A stretch of DNA of 64,000 bases from UMGS1590 sp963558655 (lineage in GTDB: Bacteria > Bacillota > Peptococcia > Peptococcales > Peptococcaceae). The translations under genes and the position numbers were made by a program. The stretch lies in NCBI GenBank assembly GCA_963558655.1, contig CAUWHJ010000001.1, forward strand, positions 62,001 to 126,000, written 5' to 3'. Below are positions 17,759-25,973 of the stretch, in pieces. Numbering within the stretch: position 1 is the first letter of the stretch; the number at the start of each line of letters is the position of its first letter. Under the pieces are notes generated by a model. The model was given only the letters and a program-made list of their open reading frames with translations, had not been told where the DNA came from and did not search any database.

Positions 17759-18064
17759 ATGACAGAAAAACAATTTGACCAACTCATCGAAAATGCTGTT
17801 GAAAATGCAGCAGATCGCTTTGAACGCTGCGTGGAGGCAGGTGCCGACCACTTCGACCGGCGCTTAAATCATTTTTGGTGGATTTCGCCATGTTTTCGCC
17901 GCAGTGTGCGGGTGTTAAACATCGGCAGCGGTGTGGCAATGCTGGCACTGGCGAAGCATTTGTACGATGAAGGCAGCGAGACAGCGGCACACTGCTGTGC
18001 GGCGCTCGGCGGTGGTGCGCTTCTCTGGGAGCTGGGGCGGTTGGTGTTCTTGCGAAGAGGGTGA
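17759..18064 (+). CDS. Small membrane protein, unknown function
   Basis: The 101-residue product starts at the ATG after GGAGGAAAAATC; the open frame extends upstream, but no ribosome site supports that. Residues 1-35 are acidic and helical (ENAVENAADRFERCVEAG), followed by a basic stretch and two hydrophobic segments (~55-68 and ~80-95) with clustered Cys and Gly residues (HCCAALGGGALLWELG). No family recognised. It is followed 31 bases later by an alpha/beta hydrolase gene, so the two may be cotranscribed. Confidence 0.6.
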   Translation: MTEKQFDQLIENAVENAADRFERCVEAGADHFDRRLNHFWWISPCFRRSVRVLNIGSGVAMLALAKHLYDEGSETAAHCCAALGGGALLWELGRLVFLRRG

Positions 18065-18095
18065 GCGCATAATATTTGCGCGGAAGGGGCAATTC

Positions 18096-18725
18096 ATGAC
18101 GAGAAAAATCTTTATCCATGGCTCCGGTCATCAGGCGGCGAGCTGGCAAGATACCTTGACACACATGGCGTGTGCTGATGACATTGTTTGTCCAAACCTG
18201 AGCGATCTTCTGGCAGGAAGGCAAGTCAGCTATGATGCGTTGTATGCGGCTTTTGCCGACTACTGCAATAAGACGGCGGGCGCGGTTCACCTATGTGGTC
18301 TTTCCTTGGGCGGGATGTTGGCCCTTGCTTATGCGTTGGATTTTCCGCAGAAAGTGTGTACGCTCGTTTTAATCGGCACCCCGCACAAAATACCAAAGTT
18401 GGCGTTTGGTGTTCAAAACCTTGTGTTCAGGTTCTTGCCGGCTGCCATGTTTGAAGCCATGGCATTTGATAAGAAAGGTACCTTTGCCTTGGGAAAGTCC
18501 ATGAAAAATGTGGATTTTAGTGCACACCTGCACGCTATTCAGTGCCCAACGCTTATTCTCTGTGGTGAAAAAGACCGTGCCAATCTCGCTTCTGTGCACT
18601 TCCTTGCCGAACATATTTCTCATGCCGAGATGAAGGTGGTGGAAAACACGGGGCATATTGTGAACGAGGAAAATCCCGCAGCATTGGCGCATATTTTGGA
18701 CGAATTTTACGCGTTGCACGATTGA
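18096..18725 (+). CDS. Alpha/beta hydrolase
   Basis: The 209-residue protein has the oxyanion/His-Gly segment FIHGSGHQAASW, a nucleophile elbow GLSLGG with Ser, an Asp region LILCGEKDRAN and a C-terminal catalytic His in ENTGHIVN. This is the standard triad of small esterases and lipases of the MhpC-like group; substrate unknown. The ATG at 18096 follows GGAAGGGG. The gene ends at a bidirectional terminator shared with a convergent regulator gene. Confidence 0.87.
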   Translation: MTRKIFIHGSGHQAASWQDTLTHMACADDIVCPNLSDLLAGRQVSYDALYAAFADYCNKTAGAVHLCGLSLGGMLALAYALDFPQKVCTLVLIGTPHKIPKLAFGVQNLVFRFLPAAMFEAMAFDKKGTFALGKSMKNVDFSAHLHAIQCPTLILCGEKDRANLASVHFLAEHISHAEMKVVENTGHIVNEENPAALAHILDEFYALHD

Positions 18726-18740
18726 ACATAGGGTCGAAAA

Positions 18741-18774
18741 AATACGCTCCGCAACAAGGATTGCGGAGCGTATT
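18741..18774. terminator. Bidirectional intrinsic terminator
   Basis: A 14-base perfect stem (AATACGCTCCGCAA and complement) with a 6-base loop and flanking A/T runs, between convergent genes. Confidence 0.85.
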
Positions 18775-18778
18775 GGCG

Positions 18779-19834
18779 TTATTCGATTGCTTCAGCGGTG
18801 GCAAGTAGGGCTTGAAATTCCGGTTCGTTACGGAGAAAATCATACTCCGGCTGTGTTTCCATCTCACGGATAAAGGCGTTGATGAACGCGGGTTCAGGTG
18901 CTGGTAGCCGGCCAGCTTGGGCGAGACGGTAGAAAAGCGGTGAATCTTCACCCTGCCAAGGGCGGGTGAGCTGATCGAGAATGGTGCGAATGTGCGTGAG
19001 TGCAGCGCTGGTATCTTTGCGATAGAGCGCAGCGACAAGCTGTGGTGTGGTCTGCTCATAAGGCCAAAGACCAAGGCTTGTCGCAAAGTGGCTGGCAATG
19101 TCAACAATGGCTTGGGCTTCATCGGTGTGACCGGTTTTCGTTTCAAATTCAATAAGCTGTTGCAAATGACTGTGCAGCGTTACAATTTTGGCGAGCACCT
19201 GTGCTTCGCTTTGTAGCGCTGCTTCATCAAAGTTGCCTTGTTTGGCAAGCAGCCGGAGTTGAAGCATGGTTTTATCAAAGGGGATGTTTGGCAGCTGCTC
19301 AATAAGTGTTTCAGCGTGTTCAAGGTTGTCATCGTCGATTTCCTGGACAGCCAGTTGATAACAAGCAGCGGTGCGGTAGTTGGCGTCGTCGCTTTCGCTG
19401 ACACGCATGAACCATTTTTTCACCGTGGCTGCGTAGGTGCTTTTTTCTTCTGCCGAAAGCGTAGAGAGGGTGAGCGCCGCTGAAAGCATGGTGGCACAAG
19501 TGTAGATGAGTGGTTCACAGTGTGGGTAGTCGCGAATTTTCGCTTGTGCTTCGGTAAAGGCAGCGGCAATCTCGCCGGAGGTGGCTTTTTCATAGAGGGT
19601 GTTGACAAAGTGGGCGATTTCGGGCTCTGTGAGCTCGTCGTGGAACGAGAAAAGCGTGTTCATGTCGATTTCAAGGAGCCTTGCCAGGGCAGGCAGAAGT
19701 GTGATGTCTGGCAGGCTTGCGCCGCGTTCCCATTTATTTACTGCTGGCGCAGTGACGCCGAGGGTGGTGGCGATTTGTTCTTGGGTCATGTTATGTTCTT
19801 TGCGGTAGATGCGGATTTGTTCACCAATGTTCAT
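18779..19834 (-). CDS. Xre-family regulator with long helical (TPR-like) C-terminus
   Basis: Residues 1-62 are a Cro/CI HTH (IRIYRKEHNMTQEQIATTL, VTAPAVNKWERGASLPD). The remaining ~290 residues are predicted helical with a TPR-like rhythm (EIAHFVNTLYEKATSGE, AACYQLAVQEIDDDN, HAETLIEQL), as in Rgg- and PlcR-like or large-HTH cytosolic sensors, some of which bind peptides. Whether this one does is unknown. A perfect 10-bp palindrome CAGGTACCTG lies at 19860-19869 just upstream of the start and could be autoregulatory. Ribosome site GGAGGTCATC. Confidence 0.85.
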   Translation of the reverse strand: MNIGEQIRIYRKEHNMTQEQIATTLGVTAPAVNKWERGASLPDITLLPALARLLEIDMNTLFSFHDELTEPEIAHFVNTLYEKATSGEIAAAFTEAQAKIRDYPHCEPLIYTCATMLSAALTLSTLSAEEKSTYAATVKKWFMRVSESDDANYRTAACYQLAVQEIDDDNLEHAETLIEQLPNIPFDKTMLQLRLLAKQGNFDEAALQSEAQVLAKIVTLHSHLQQLIEFETKTGHTDEAQAIVDIASHFATSLGLWPYEQTTPQLVAALYRKDTSAALTHIRTILDQLTRPWQGEDSPLFYRLAQAGRLPAPEPAFINAFIREMETQPEYDFLRNEPEFQALLATAEAIE

Positions 19835-19954
19835 GTTGATGACCTCCTGTGGAATGGTTCAGGTACCTGTTGTGTTTATGATACCATGCCATTTGACAGA
19901 AAACCATTGAGCGGTTGTTAGAAAAACAGTTAAGAAAATAAACCACTGTTCAAT

Positions 19955-19986
19955 AAAAAAAGCTGCCGCGATGAGCGACAGCTTTT
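19955..19986 (-). terminator. Intrinsic terminator after the nitroreductase gene
   Basis: AAAAGCTG-C-CGC pairs with GCG-A-CAGCTTTT on the opposite arm; T-run on the minus strand. Confidence 0.8.
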
Positions 19987-19990
19987 GCGC

Positions 19991-20662
19991 TTAGAGCCAG
20001 CGAAAATGCTCGATGCCAGCGCCAAGTTCAAAGTGGTATTTAACAATGCCAAGGTCTACTTTGCTGTAAAAACCTCCGGTGGCTTTAACAGCAACGCGGT
20101 CGCCCTGACGTGAAAAGAGAAATTTTTGTTGATTCATAGCTGTTGGTGCGAGCAGTGCATAGTGTAGGCCGCGGCGATACCAGTCTGGCAGCTCGTCGTT
20201 GTCTTTGCAAATGGCACTGAGTGGTTTGCTCTTGTGTGGGCTGCCCGATGTAGCGCCATAACCTAATGCCAGTACGCAGACGAGTTTTTCATTTTTGGCA
20301 ATGATGCAACGATCTTTACTGGCACCTTTGGCGAAAGTCAGCGCTACCCAGCAGGTGTTAAGGCCGAGTGTCTGCGCCAGAAGTGCTAAACGTTCGCCAT
20401 AATAACCGATGCGTTCATCAAGGTCGGCGCTTTTTTCACCAATGAGTGCAATGAAGTGTTGTACGTTTTCGAATTTGCCATAATGAGCCAGGCGGCTTTC
20501 AAAGACTTCTGGTGCATCGGTGACGAGTTGCATGTGCAGGTGCCCTTCACGGTTGCAGCGAGCGATCTCTCGTTGCAAGGTGGCGATGCTGTCTTGAGAA
20601 AGGGGCTTTGAGAGATAGCGGCGTACGGAATGGCGCGCTTCCATAGCTTCTAAAAGGGTCAT
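19991..20662 (-). CDS. Nitroreductase family protein
   Basis: The N-terminus EAMEARHSVRRYLSKPLS contains the RxSxRxY FMN-binding motif of the nitroreductase superfamily, and later ERLALLAQTLGLNTCWVAL and LALGYG are the usual dimer-interface/FMN blocks. Length 223 is usual. The central and C-terminal regions resemble the clostridial nitroreductase subgroup acting on small quinones or nitro compounds. It starts 3 bases after an arsR-family gene and is cotranscribed with it, so that regulator probably controls it. Confidence 0.88.
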   Translation of the reverse strand: MTLLEAMEARHSVRRYLSKPLSQDSIATLQREIARCNREGHLHMQLVTDAPEVFESRLAHYGKFENVQHFIALIGEKSADLDERIGYYGERLALLAQTLGLNTCWVALTFAKGASKDRCIIAKNEKLVCVLALGYGATSGSPHKSKPLSAICKDNDELPDWYRRGLHYALLAPTAMNQQKFLFSRQGDRVAVKATGGFYSKVDLGIVKYHFELGAGIEHFRWL

Positions 20663-20665
20663 TGT

Positions 20666-21034
20666 TTATTCCTCCTTGATATGGGGACAACCGTGCTTGC
20701 GGGCGGCGCGTACTGCGGCCAACACCTGACCGGTTAGTGTATGCAGGCTGGCCCAACGCTCTTCGGCAGTGGCCGCATAATAGTAGTTCTTTGTACCAAT
20801 GCGGCGCAGTTCCACGAGATCGGCTTCTTTGAGAATACGCAGGTGATGCGAAAGGGCTGCACGGGAGAGATGGGTGCGCTTCATGAGTTCCGGCACGCGC
20901 ATCCCTTCATGGTCGGCTTCCAGCAAGGTGAGAAAAATCAGCTGGCGGTTATCGTCGCCGAGCGCTTTCAGTACCAACCGTGACGCTTTGAAGTTTTCGG
21001 CAAGAAGTTTGCGCTCGTTGTAACAAGTGTCCAT
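20666..21034 (-). CDS. ArsR-family winged-helix regulator
   Basis: The 122-residue product (MDTCYNERK start, after CGGAGCGAC) has a winged HTH: LKALGDDNRQLIFLTLLE, MRVPELMKRTHLSRAALSHHLRI recognition region split around residue 55, and RIGTKNYYYA wing. The N-terminal Cys and the C-terminal HGCPH could bind metal or be redox-active, but no classical ELCVCD metal box is present. First gene of an operon with the nitroreductase. An extended -10 TGTTATAAT lies just upstream (-10 at 21069-21074). Confidence 0.87.
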   Translation of the reverse strand: MDTCYNERKLLAENFKASRLVLKALGDDNRQLIFLTLLEADHEGMRVPELMKRTHLSRAALSHHLRILKEADLVELRRIGTKNYYYAATAEERWASLHTLTGQVLAAVRAARKHGCPHIKEE

Positions 21035-21134
21035 GGTTGTCGCTCCGTTTCTGTATGGGTTTTGTATCATTATAACAGAATCATAAGAAATTGGTGCATT
21101 GGTCAAGCAAATCGAGACCATTGGCGAAAGAAAA

Positions 21135-21163
21135 ACGGAGCACTTCATCGTGAAGTGCTCCGT
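21135..21163 (-). terminator. Intrinsic terminator of the chromate transporter operon
   Basis: ACGGAGCACTTCA and its perfect complement flank a 3-base loop and run into TTTTTC on the minus strand. Confidence 0.85.
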
Positions 21164-21170
21164 GAGGGCG

Positions 21171-21749
21171 TTAGCCAATACCAATGAGTGCCAGACAGAG
21201 TTTGAGCACGCCTGCTAAAATCATGACCGGTACGGCGCCGAGTTTGGTTTTACGCAGAAGCACCACGCTCAGGGCGAAGATGGCGACCATAAGCCAGTTT
21301 GTTTTGGCAAATTGAATGGCAGTGATGACAGCGTCATTACCCCAGAAAGCAGTGATGAGAATGGAAACACCGGCTGAGGCGATGAGTGCCACGGTGGCTG
21401 GTCGCAGTGTGCCGAGGATGCTCTTGAGGCCGCTGGCATTTTTGTATTTAAGATAGAGGATGGCAAGAATGGTAACAATGATGCAGCTTGGTGCCACACA
21501 GCCGGCGGTAGCCACTAAACCGCCGGGAATACCGCCCATCTTGGTGCCGACAAAGGTGGCAGCGTTGAGGGCGATTGGGCCAGGGGTCATCTGCGAGATA
21601 GTGACCAGGTGGGTGAATTCATCCATCGAAAGCCAGGCGTTGTTGTTAATCACCTGGTCTTGAATCAAAGGCAGCGCCGCATAGCCGCCGCCGAAGGCAA
21701 AGAGACCAACCTGGAAGAAACTGACGAAAAGCTGAAGATAAATCATCAT
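21171..21749 (-). CDS. Chromate transporter (CHR family), half-size subunit 2
   Basis: The 192-residue product has the CHR-family N-terminal signature VGLFAFGGGYAALPLI and the TPGPIALNAATFVG motif, followed by hydrophobic segments for about five to six spans. The two half-size CHR proteins encoded here (with 21746-22309) form the split, paired ChrA arrangement common in Firmicutes. They are thought to form a heterodimer that exports chromate or, in anaerobes, perhaps another oxyanion. ATG overlaps the upstream stop (ATGA); GGAGGAAGA ribosome site. Confidence 0.9.
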   Translation of the reverse strand: MMIYLQLFVSFFQVGLFAFGGGYAALPLIQDQVINNNAWLSMDEFTHLVTISQMTPGPIALNAATFVGTKMGGIPGGLVATAGCVAPSCIIVTILAILYLKYKNASGLKSILGTLRPATVALIASAGVSILITAFWGNDAVITAIQFAKTNWLMVAIFALSVVLLRKTKLGAVPVMILAGVLKLCLALIGIG

Positions 21750-22309
21750 TCTTCCTCCTTTCGCAGAAACAGCGTGCGCGCAATGCCTAACAGGATGCAG
21801 ATAATGACAATAGCCACCACACTGACGCCAAAGAAACAGGTAGCGATAAAGGCGCAGACCATGATGAGGTCGGAAAACGGCGAACGGCCTTTCACGACAC
21901 CGGCAGCCATGTCGTACACCACGGAAGCGATGACGGCACCAACACCGGCTTGCATACCTTCTAGCAGTTGAGCGACAACGAAGTTATCAGCAAACGCATC
22001 ATAGAAAAAAGAGATCACCGTGATGATGAGAAAGGGTGGCAGCGCCGTTCCAGCCACGGCAGCCAGCACACCGGGCAGACCGCGTAGTTTGTAGCCGGTA
22101 ATCACAGAACCATTGACAGCGATTGGCCCCGGTGCTGATTGGGCAATGGAGACCATATCAAGCATTTCGTTTTCTTCCATCCAATGGTATTTGTCAACGA
22201 AACGGTCTTTCATCAATGTGATAATGACATAACCGCCACCGAAAGTGAAGGCACTTAACATAAATGTGGCGCAAAACAATTTGAACAGGGGGACTTTTTC
22301 TTCTTCCAT
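21746..22309 (-). CDS. Chromate transporter (CHR family), half-size subunit 1
   Basis: The 187-residue protein has the same CHR signatures (SAFTFGGGYVIITLMKD, QSAPGPIAVNGSVITG) and about six spans. It precedes and overlaps the second half-size subunit, so the two are translationally coupled. GGAGGTTCTCT precedes the ATG. No adjacent chromate-responsive regulator is evident. Physiological substrate is unknown. Confidence 0.9.
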   Translation of the reverse strand: MEEEKVPLFKLFCATFMLSAFTFGGGYVIITLMKDRFVDKYHWMEENEMLDMVSIAQSAPGPIAVNGSVITGYKLRGLPGVLAAVAGTALPPFLIITVISFFYDAFADNFVVAQLLEGMQAGVGAVIASVVYDMAAGVVKGRSPFSDLIMVCAFIATCFFGVSVVAIVIICILLGIARTLFLRKEEE

Positions 22310-22390
22310 AGAGAACCTCCTTCTTTATCGTATCTTTAGTATAGTCGTCAAAGTGAACATTGTACAATAAAGGATTTTTGCTAATGAAAA

Positions 22391-22430
22391 ACAACCGCCA
22401 CCATGCAGAAAAATGCACGGTGGCGGTTGT
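22391..22430 (-). terminator. Intrinsic terminator of the ECF-ABC operon
   Basis: ACAACCGCCACC pairs with GGTGGCGGTTGT, with a second inner TGCA/TGCA helix, followed by a T-run on the minus strand. Confidence 0.85.
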
Positions 22431-22444
22431 GTGATAGCCCATTG

Positions 22445-23668
22445 TCAGCGTACCTGACATTTACGATAGGTGTGGTAGATGAGTGGTATCAAAAGGAGGG
22501 AAAGCACGCTGTAAAGCACAAAGAGCACAGGCACAGCACCGGTGATGTGGCCAAAAATGTTGTAAAGGTTGAAATCATCGAGCACCTGCGACATGAGCAG
22601 GAGTTGATCTGGCAGAAGCCCTAAAATTTGCGGCAGCACTTCCCAGTTAGAAAGCAGGCTCGCGGCGAAGTTTGCGGCGAGCACGATGACATAAGGCACA
22701 ATAACGCCGACAACTTGCGAACGGGTCAGTGCGCTGATGAACATGGACAACAACGAGAGGAAGAGCATGCCCACATAGCCGCCAAAAATGGTCAGGAGAT
22801 AGGCTTGACCAATCGTGAGATTATAGAACGCTTTCCATTTTAGGAGCTGGTAAGCCCCATCGGCCCCGCCTGTGCCCAGAAGTGCAAGCAATACGACGGT
22901 GTAAATGGCAATGGCAAGCCAGTACAATACGCTGACGGTGATGAGCCCGGCAGCAATTTTACTGCGTATCGCCTTGTGCCTGCCGCGCACGGTGGAAAAG
23001 AAGATGGCGTCCGATTTCCAGCGGTGCTCGCAAGGAAAGATGCCGCTCACAAGGAAGATGCATAGATAGAGAAAGACAAGCACCAATGTAGGCGCATAAT
23101 AGAGAATGGTTTCCCAGCCGTCGTTGTATTCGTAATAAAGGGGTGTCGGCATGGCCTTGTAGTGATTCACAAGAAAGTCCTCTTCGGCTGGAGAGAAGTT
23201 GATGTCTGGTCGCGCCAGCCATTCTTCCAGATTGGTGATGCGCCGTGCGTAAAGTTCGCCGGCTTCGTCCGGTGTGATGGTGCCGATGAGGTAGTAGTTA
23301 TAATCGTTAAAACCACCATAGGTTTGTGCAACGAGGTTGCGAAGGGTGGCATAGCCTTGGGTATCGTGGTAGGCCATGTTTTGGCGGGCAATGTCATCAG
23401 AATTATAATTATCCGAGCTGGTGATCTCATGGTCACGCTCTATGGCGCGTGTGAGTAAGTTTTGGCCAATGAAACCAGCCCATTCATTTTTGGCATCACG
23501 CAATTCCCGTGCAGCCTGCGGCCCAACGTGGGATACGCCGTTTTCATCGGTGTAGGATACTTGCAGCATGGCGCTGTAACAGATGACCACTAAGCCGATC
23601 AATAAAATGAGCAGGGTGACTTTACCGCTGGCGCGGCTGAAGATTTTTTTCAGCTCATAACGCAACAT
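22445..23668 (-). CDS. ABC-2 type transporter permease with large extracytoplasmic loop
   Basis: The 407-residue protein has a short cytoplasmic N-terminus (MLRYELKKIFSRASGK), one span, a ~170-residue extracytoplasmic region (residues ~35-205), then about five spans. This is the layout of bacitracin- or peptide-related ABC-2 permeases. The start at 23668 is supported by GGAGGTGATC and a 14-base overlap with the ATPase gene. It ends the operon sigma factor - membrane protein - ATPase - permease. Its substrate is unknown; the sigma factor upstream suggests an envelope stress response. Confidence 0.85.
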   Translation of the reverse strand: MLRYELKKIFSRASGKVTLLILLIGLVVICYSAMLQVSYTDENGVSHVGPQAARELRDAKNEWAGFIGQNLLTRAIERDHEITSSDNYNSDDIARQNMAYHDTQGYATLRNLVAQTYGGFNDYNYYLIGTITPDEAGELYARRITNLEEWLARPDINFSPAEEDFLVNHYKAMPTPLYYEYNDGWETILYYAPTLVLVFLYLCIFLVSGIFPCEHRWKSDAIFFSTVRGRHKAIRSKIAAGLITVSVLYWLAIAIYTVVLLALLGTGGADGAYQLLKWKAFYNLTIGQAYLLTIFGGYVGMLFLSLLSMFISALTRSQVVGVIVPYVIVLAANFAASLLSNWEVLPQILGLLPDQLLLMSQVLDDFNLYNIFGHITGAVPVLFVLYSVLSLLLIPLIYHTYRKCQVR

Positions 23669-24542
23669 CTTGATCACCTCCGGTTTTACCAAAATGGTAG
23701 AGAAAGACATCTTCAAGCGTTGGTGTTTCCTGTATGGCATCAGGTGTTGGGCGTATTGGTGCGACGATGCGTAACTCAGCACCCTCCGGTGTGGTTTTAA
23801 TGTTGGCTACTTTGAACTGCGCCATGAAGGTGTTCACCTCTGCACGCGGCACTGTGACACGCCATACGTCGTCGCGCATTTCGTGAATTAAGGCGTCAGC
23901 CGTGCCCTGGCTGGTGATGCGCCCTTCGTTCATGAGCCAAATTTCGCTGCAAATGTATTCTACATCGCTGACAATGTGGGTGGAAAGCAGCACCATGCGG
24001 TTTTCGGCAAGCTCGCTTATCAAGTTGCGGAAGCGGATACGTTCGTTAGGGTCGAGACCAGCCGTTGGCTCGTCAAGAATGAGAATGCGAGGATCGTTGA
24101 GCATCGCTTGTGCAATGCCGGCACGCCGTTTCATGCCGCCCGAGAGACGCTTCATCTTGCGGGCAGCAACTTTTTCCAGCCCCACCTGCCGAATGAGCTG
24201 CTCCACACGGTCGCGCGCCACCACCGGACGCACGCCTTTGAGTGTGGCAATGTAGCGCAGATAGTCGCGCACAGAAAAATCCGGATAGAAACCAAATTCC
24301 TGTGGCAGGTAGCCGAGCCTGTCGCGGTAGTCGGCGTCCATGGCAAAAATGTCACGTCCATCGAGGGTGATGCTGCCGCTGCTTGGTGTGAGCAGGGTGC
24401 AGAGCATACGCATGAGCGTGGTCTTGCCTGCGCCGTTGACGCCTAATAGGCCGTAGACGCCATTGCTCATGGTGAGATTCACATGATCGACAGCGATGAA
24501 ACTGCCGAAGTGTTTACAAACATTATTCATACAGAGTTCCAT
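23655..24542 (-). CDS. ABC transporter ATP-binding protein
   Basis: Walker A is GVNGAGKT near residue 35, the Q-loop PQEFGFYP, signature LSGGMKRRAGIAQA, Walker B ILILDEPTAGLDP and switch STHIVSD. The C-terminal ~70 residues form a small accessory domain. The ATG at 24542 follows GGGAGGTCAATC and overlaps the upstream membrane-protein gene by 20 bases. It works with the permease downstream; ECF control is likely because the sigma gene leads the same operon. Confidence 0.9.
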   Translation of the reverse strand: MELCMNNVCKHFGSFIAVDHVNLTMSNGVYGLLGVNGAGKTTLMRMLCTLLTPSSGSITLDGRDIFAMDADYRDRLGYLPQEFGFYPDFSVRDYLRYIATLKGVRPVVARDRVEQLIRQVGLEKVAARKMKRLSGGMKRRAGIAQAMLNDPRILILDEPTAGLDPNERIRFRNLISELAENRMVLLSTHIVSDVEYICSEIWLMNEGRITSQGTADALIHEMRDDVWRVTVPRAEVNTFMAQFKVANIKTTPEGAELRIVAPIRPTPDAIQETPTLEDVFLYHFGKTGGDQDVAL

Positions 24543-25287
24543 GTTGATTGACCTCCCATTGTTTGGTGGAACCAACGATCCAATGGTGGATCGTGAGGCA
24601 GAGAAAAACCAAACTGATGGCGAAAAGCCCCAGCCATATCGGTGTACTGATGGCGGCATAGAGCTGTTCATTCAAAAGTAAGAGCCACCACAATCCACCC
24701 CAGAAGAGACAGGTGCAAATGGCTGTGAGCTGCGAAGCACCGTGTTGGCTGGAAAGCACGCCAAAGCAGAGAACGGCAGTGACCACCAACGGTAATAAAA
24801 ATTGCGTTACCAGAGTGACGAGAGAAAGCTGCATCGTCAGCGAGAGGGTGCAACAGAAGCTCGTGAGAATGAACAAATCGACCCCGCCAAAACAGAGGAT
24901 GCGCGCTGCGTAAATGTGGCGTAAGGTGTAACGAGTTGTGCCTTCGATCTCTAACGCATTCGCGGCTGTGTTCCTGGCAATTTCAGGAATGACGAGAATA
25001 ACAAAGAGCGGCGCAGCAACGCCGAGACTGCGTGCAGTAGGCTGCAGTTCCGCTAAGTCCGGGAGCAGCAATGCGACGACCAAGAGCAAGAGGGCTTGTG
25101 CCAACCACCAGCGTTTTTGGATAAGAGCCAGTTGTGCGCGTAAGAATGTGGTGCGGGAAAGTGGCATTTCACTTTCGGCGTGTACAAAACTGGCGTGCGA
25201 AGCTTGGATTGTTTTTCGGATATGGGCTTCGCGTGGGCAAATGGCGGTATGCTTACTGTCCGTTTTCAGAAGTTCGTCCAGCGTCAT
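24523..25287 (-). CDS. Polytopic membrane protein, possible membrane anti-sigma factor
   Basis: The 254-residue product has a ~55-residue polar, probably cytoplasmic N-terminus (residues 1-57, containing one CPREAHIRKTI segment) followed by six hydrophobic spans. It starts 35 bases inside the 3' end of the ECF sigma gene with AAGGAGGGATTC before the ATG. A gene overlapping an ECF sigma gene is often its anti-sigma factor, and a cytoplasmic tail plus membrane core fits, but no zinc HxxxCxxC or RseA/RsiW motif is present. Alternatively it is an extra subunit of the ABC transporter encoded downstream. Confidence 0.6.
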   Translation of the reverse strand: MTLDELLKTDSKHTAICPREAHIRKTIQASHASFVHAESEMPLSRTTFLRAQLALIQKRWWLAQALLLLVVALLLPDLAELQPTARSLGVAAPLFVILVIPEIARNTAANALEIEGTTRYTLRHIYAARILCFGGVDLFILTSFCCTLSLTMQLSLVTLVTQFLLPLVVTAVLCFGVLSSQHGASQLTAICTCLFWGGLWWLLLLNEQLYAAISTPIWLGLFAISLVFLCLTIHHWIVGSTKQWEVNQHGTLYE

Positions 25288-25816
25288 TGGTGAATCCCTC
25301 CTTTTCGAGTATGTTTTGAAGTGCTGCCTTGGCTTGCCGGAGTCGGTATTTTACCAATGGCAAACTGATTTCAAGCACTTCGGCGATTTCACGTTGCTTA
25401 AGCCCTTGGTAATAGTGCAGAATAATGACTTCGCGTTGTTCGACAGGCAATGCATCCAACGCCCATTCCAAAAGCAGATGGGTGGTAGATGTTTCCTCAT
25501 CCGATGTTGTGCCTGCAAAGTAGGTGAGCTGTGCATCTTCGATGGGCACCGCTTGCTTGCGCTTGTAATGATTGCGGCACAAATTGGCGGCAATGGTGTA
25601 GAGATAGTTTTTGGTTTTTCCTTGATGGCGATATTCGGAGAGCTTGGCAAAGAAGCGCGTGAAGGTTTCCTGCGTCAAGTCTTCTGCATCTTCACGACGG
25701 GCGGTGTGGAATGTGCAGTAGCGCAAAATGTCATCGTAATATTTGCGCACCAGTGTTTCCAGTGCAGCCTCGTCGCCTTGTTTGATACGGCGAAGCAAGA
25801 ACAAATCTGCGTCCAA
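25253..25816 (-). CDS. ECF-type RNA polymerase sigma factor
   Basis: The 187-residue protein has sigma-70 region 2 (YYDDILRYCTFHTARREDAEDLTQETFTRFF split between residues 26-56) and region 4 (LPVEQREVIILHYYQGLKQ, IAEVLEISLPLVKYRLRQAK). Region 1.1, 1.2 and 3 are absent, as expected for the ECF group. AAAGGAGGACTC precedes the ATG. The gene leads an operon with a membrane protein and an ABC transporter. An AT-rich inverted repeat at 25877-25909 lies upstream. Confidence 0.93.
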   Translation of the reverse strand: MDADLFLLRRIKQGDEAALETLVRKYYDDILRYCTFHTARREDAEDLTQETFTRFFAKLSEYRHQGKTKNYLYTIAANLCRNHYKRKQAVPIEDAQLTYFAGTTSDEETSTTHLLLEWALDALPVEQREVIILHYYQGLKQREIAEVLEISLPLVKYRLRQAKAALQNILEKEGFTNDAGRTSENGQ

Positions 25817-25876
25817 GCCGAGTCCTCCTTTCTTTGTGGTGAAACGTTTTACCCACCTACTATAACCATCTGATGG

Positions 25877-25909
25877 CGAAAAAAGATAGTTCGTTAAAAA
25901 CTTTTTTCG
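25877..25909. repeat. AT-rich 9-bp inverted repeat upstream of the ECF sigma gene
   Basis: CGAAAAAAG (25877-25885) and its complement (25901-25909) flank a 15-base spacer. It may be a regulatory site or fold as a weak hairpin; nothing ties it to a protein. Confidence 0.35.
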
Positions 25910-25931
25910 ATTGCTAATAAAGGCATGAAAA

Positions 25932-25958
25932 AACCGCTGCCTGTTGGCAACGGTGGTA
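25932..25958 (-). terminator. Intrinsic terminator after the YflT-like gene
   Basis: ACCG-C-TGCC pairs with GGCA-A-CGGT around a 4-base loop; six Ts follow on the minus strand. Confidence 0.7.
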
Positions 25959-25973
25959 GATTAGCATAAGCAA

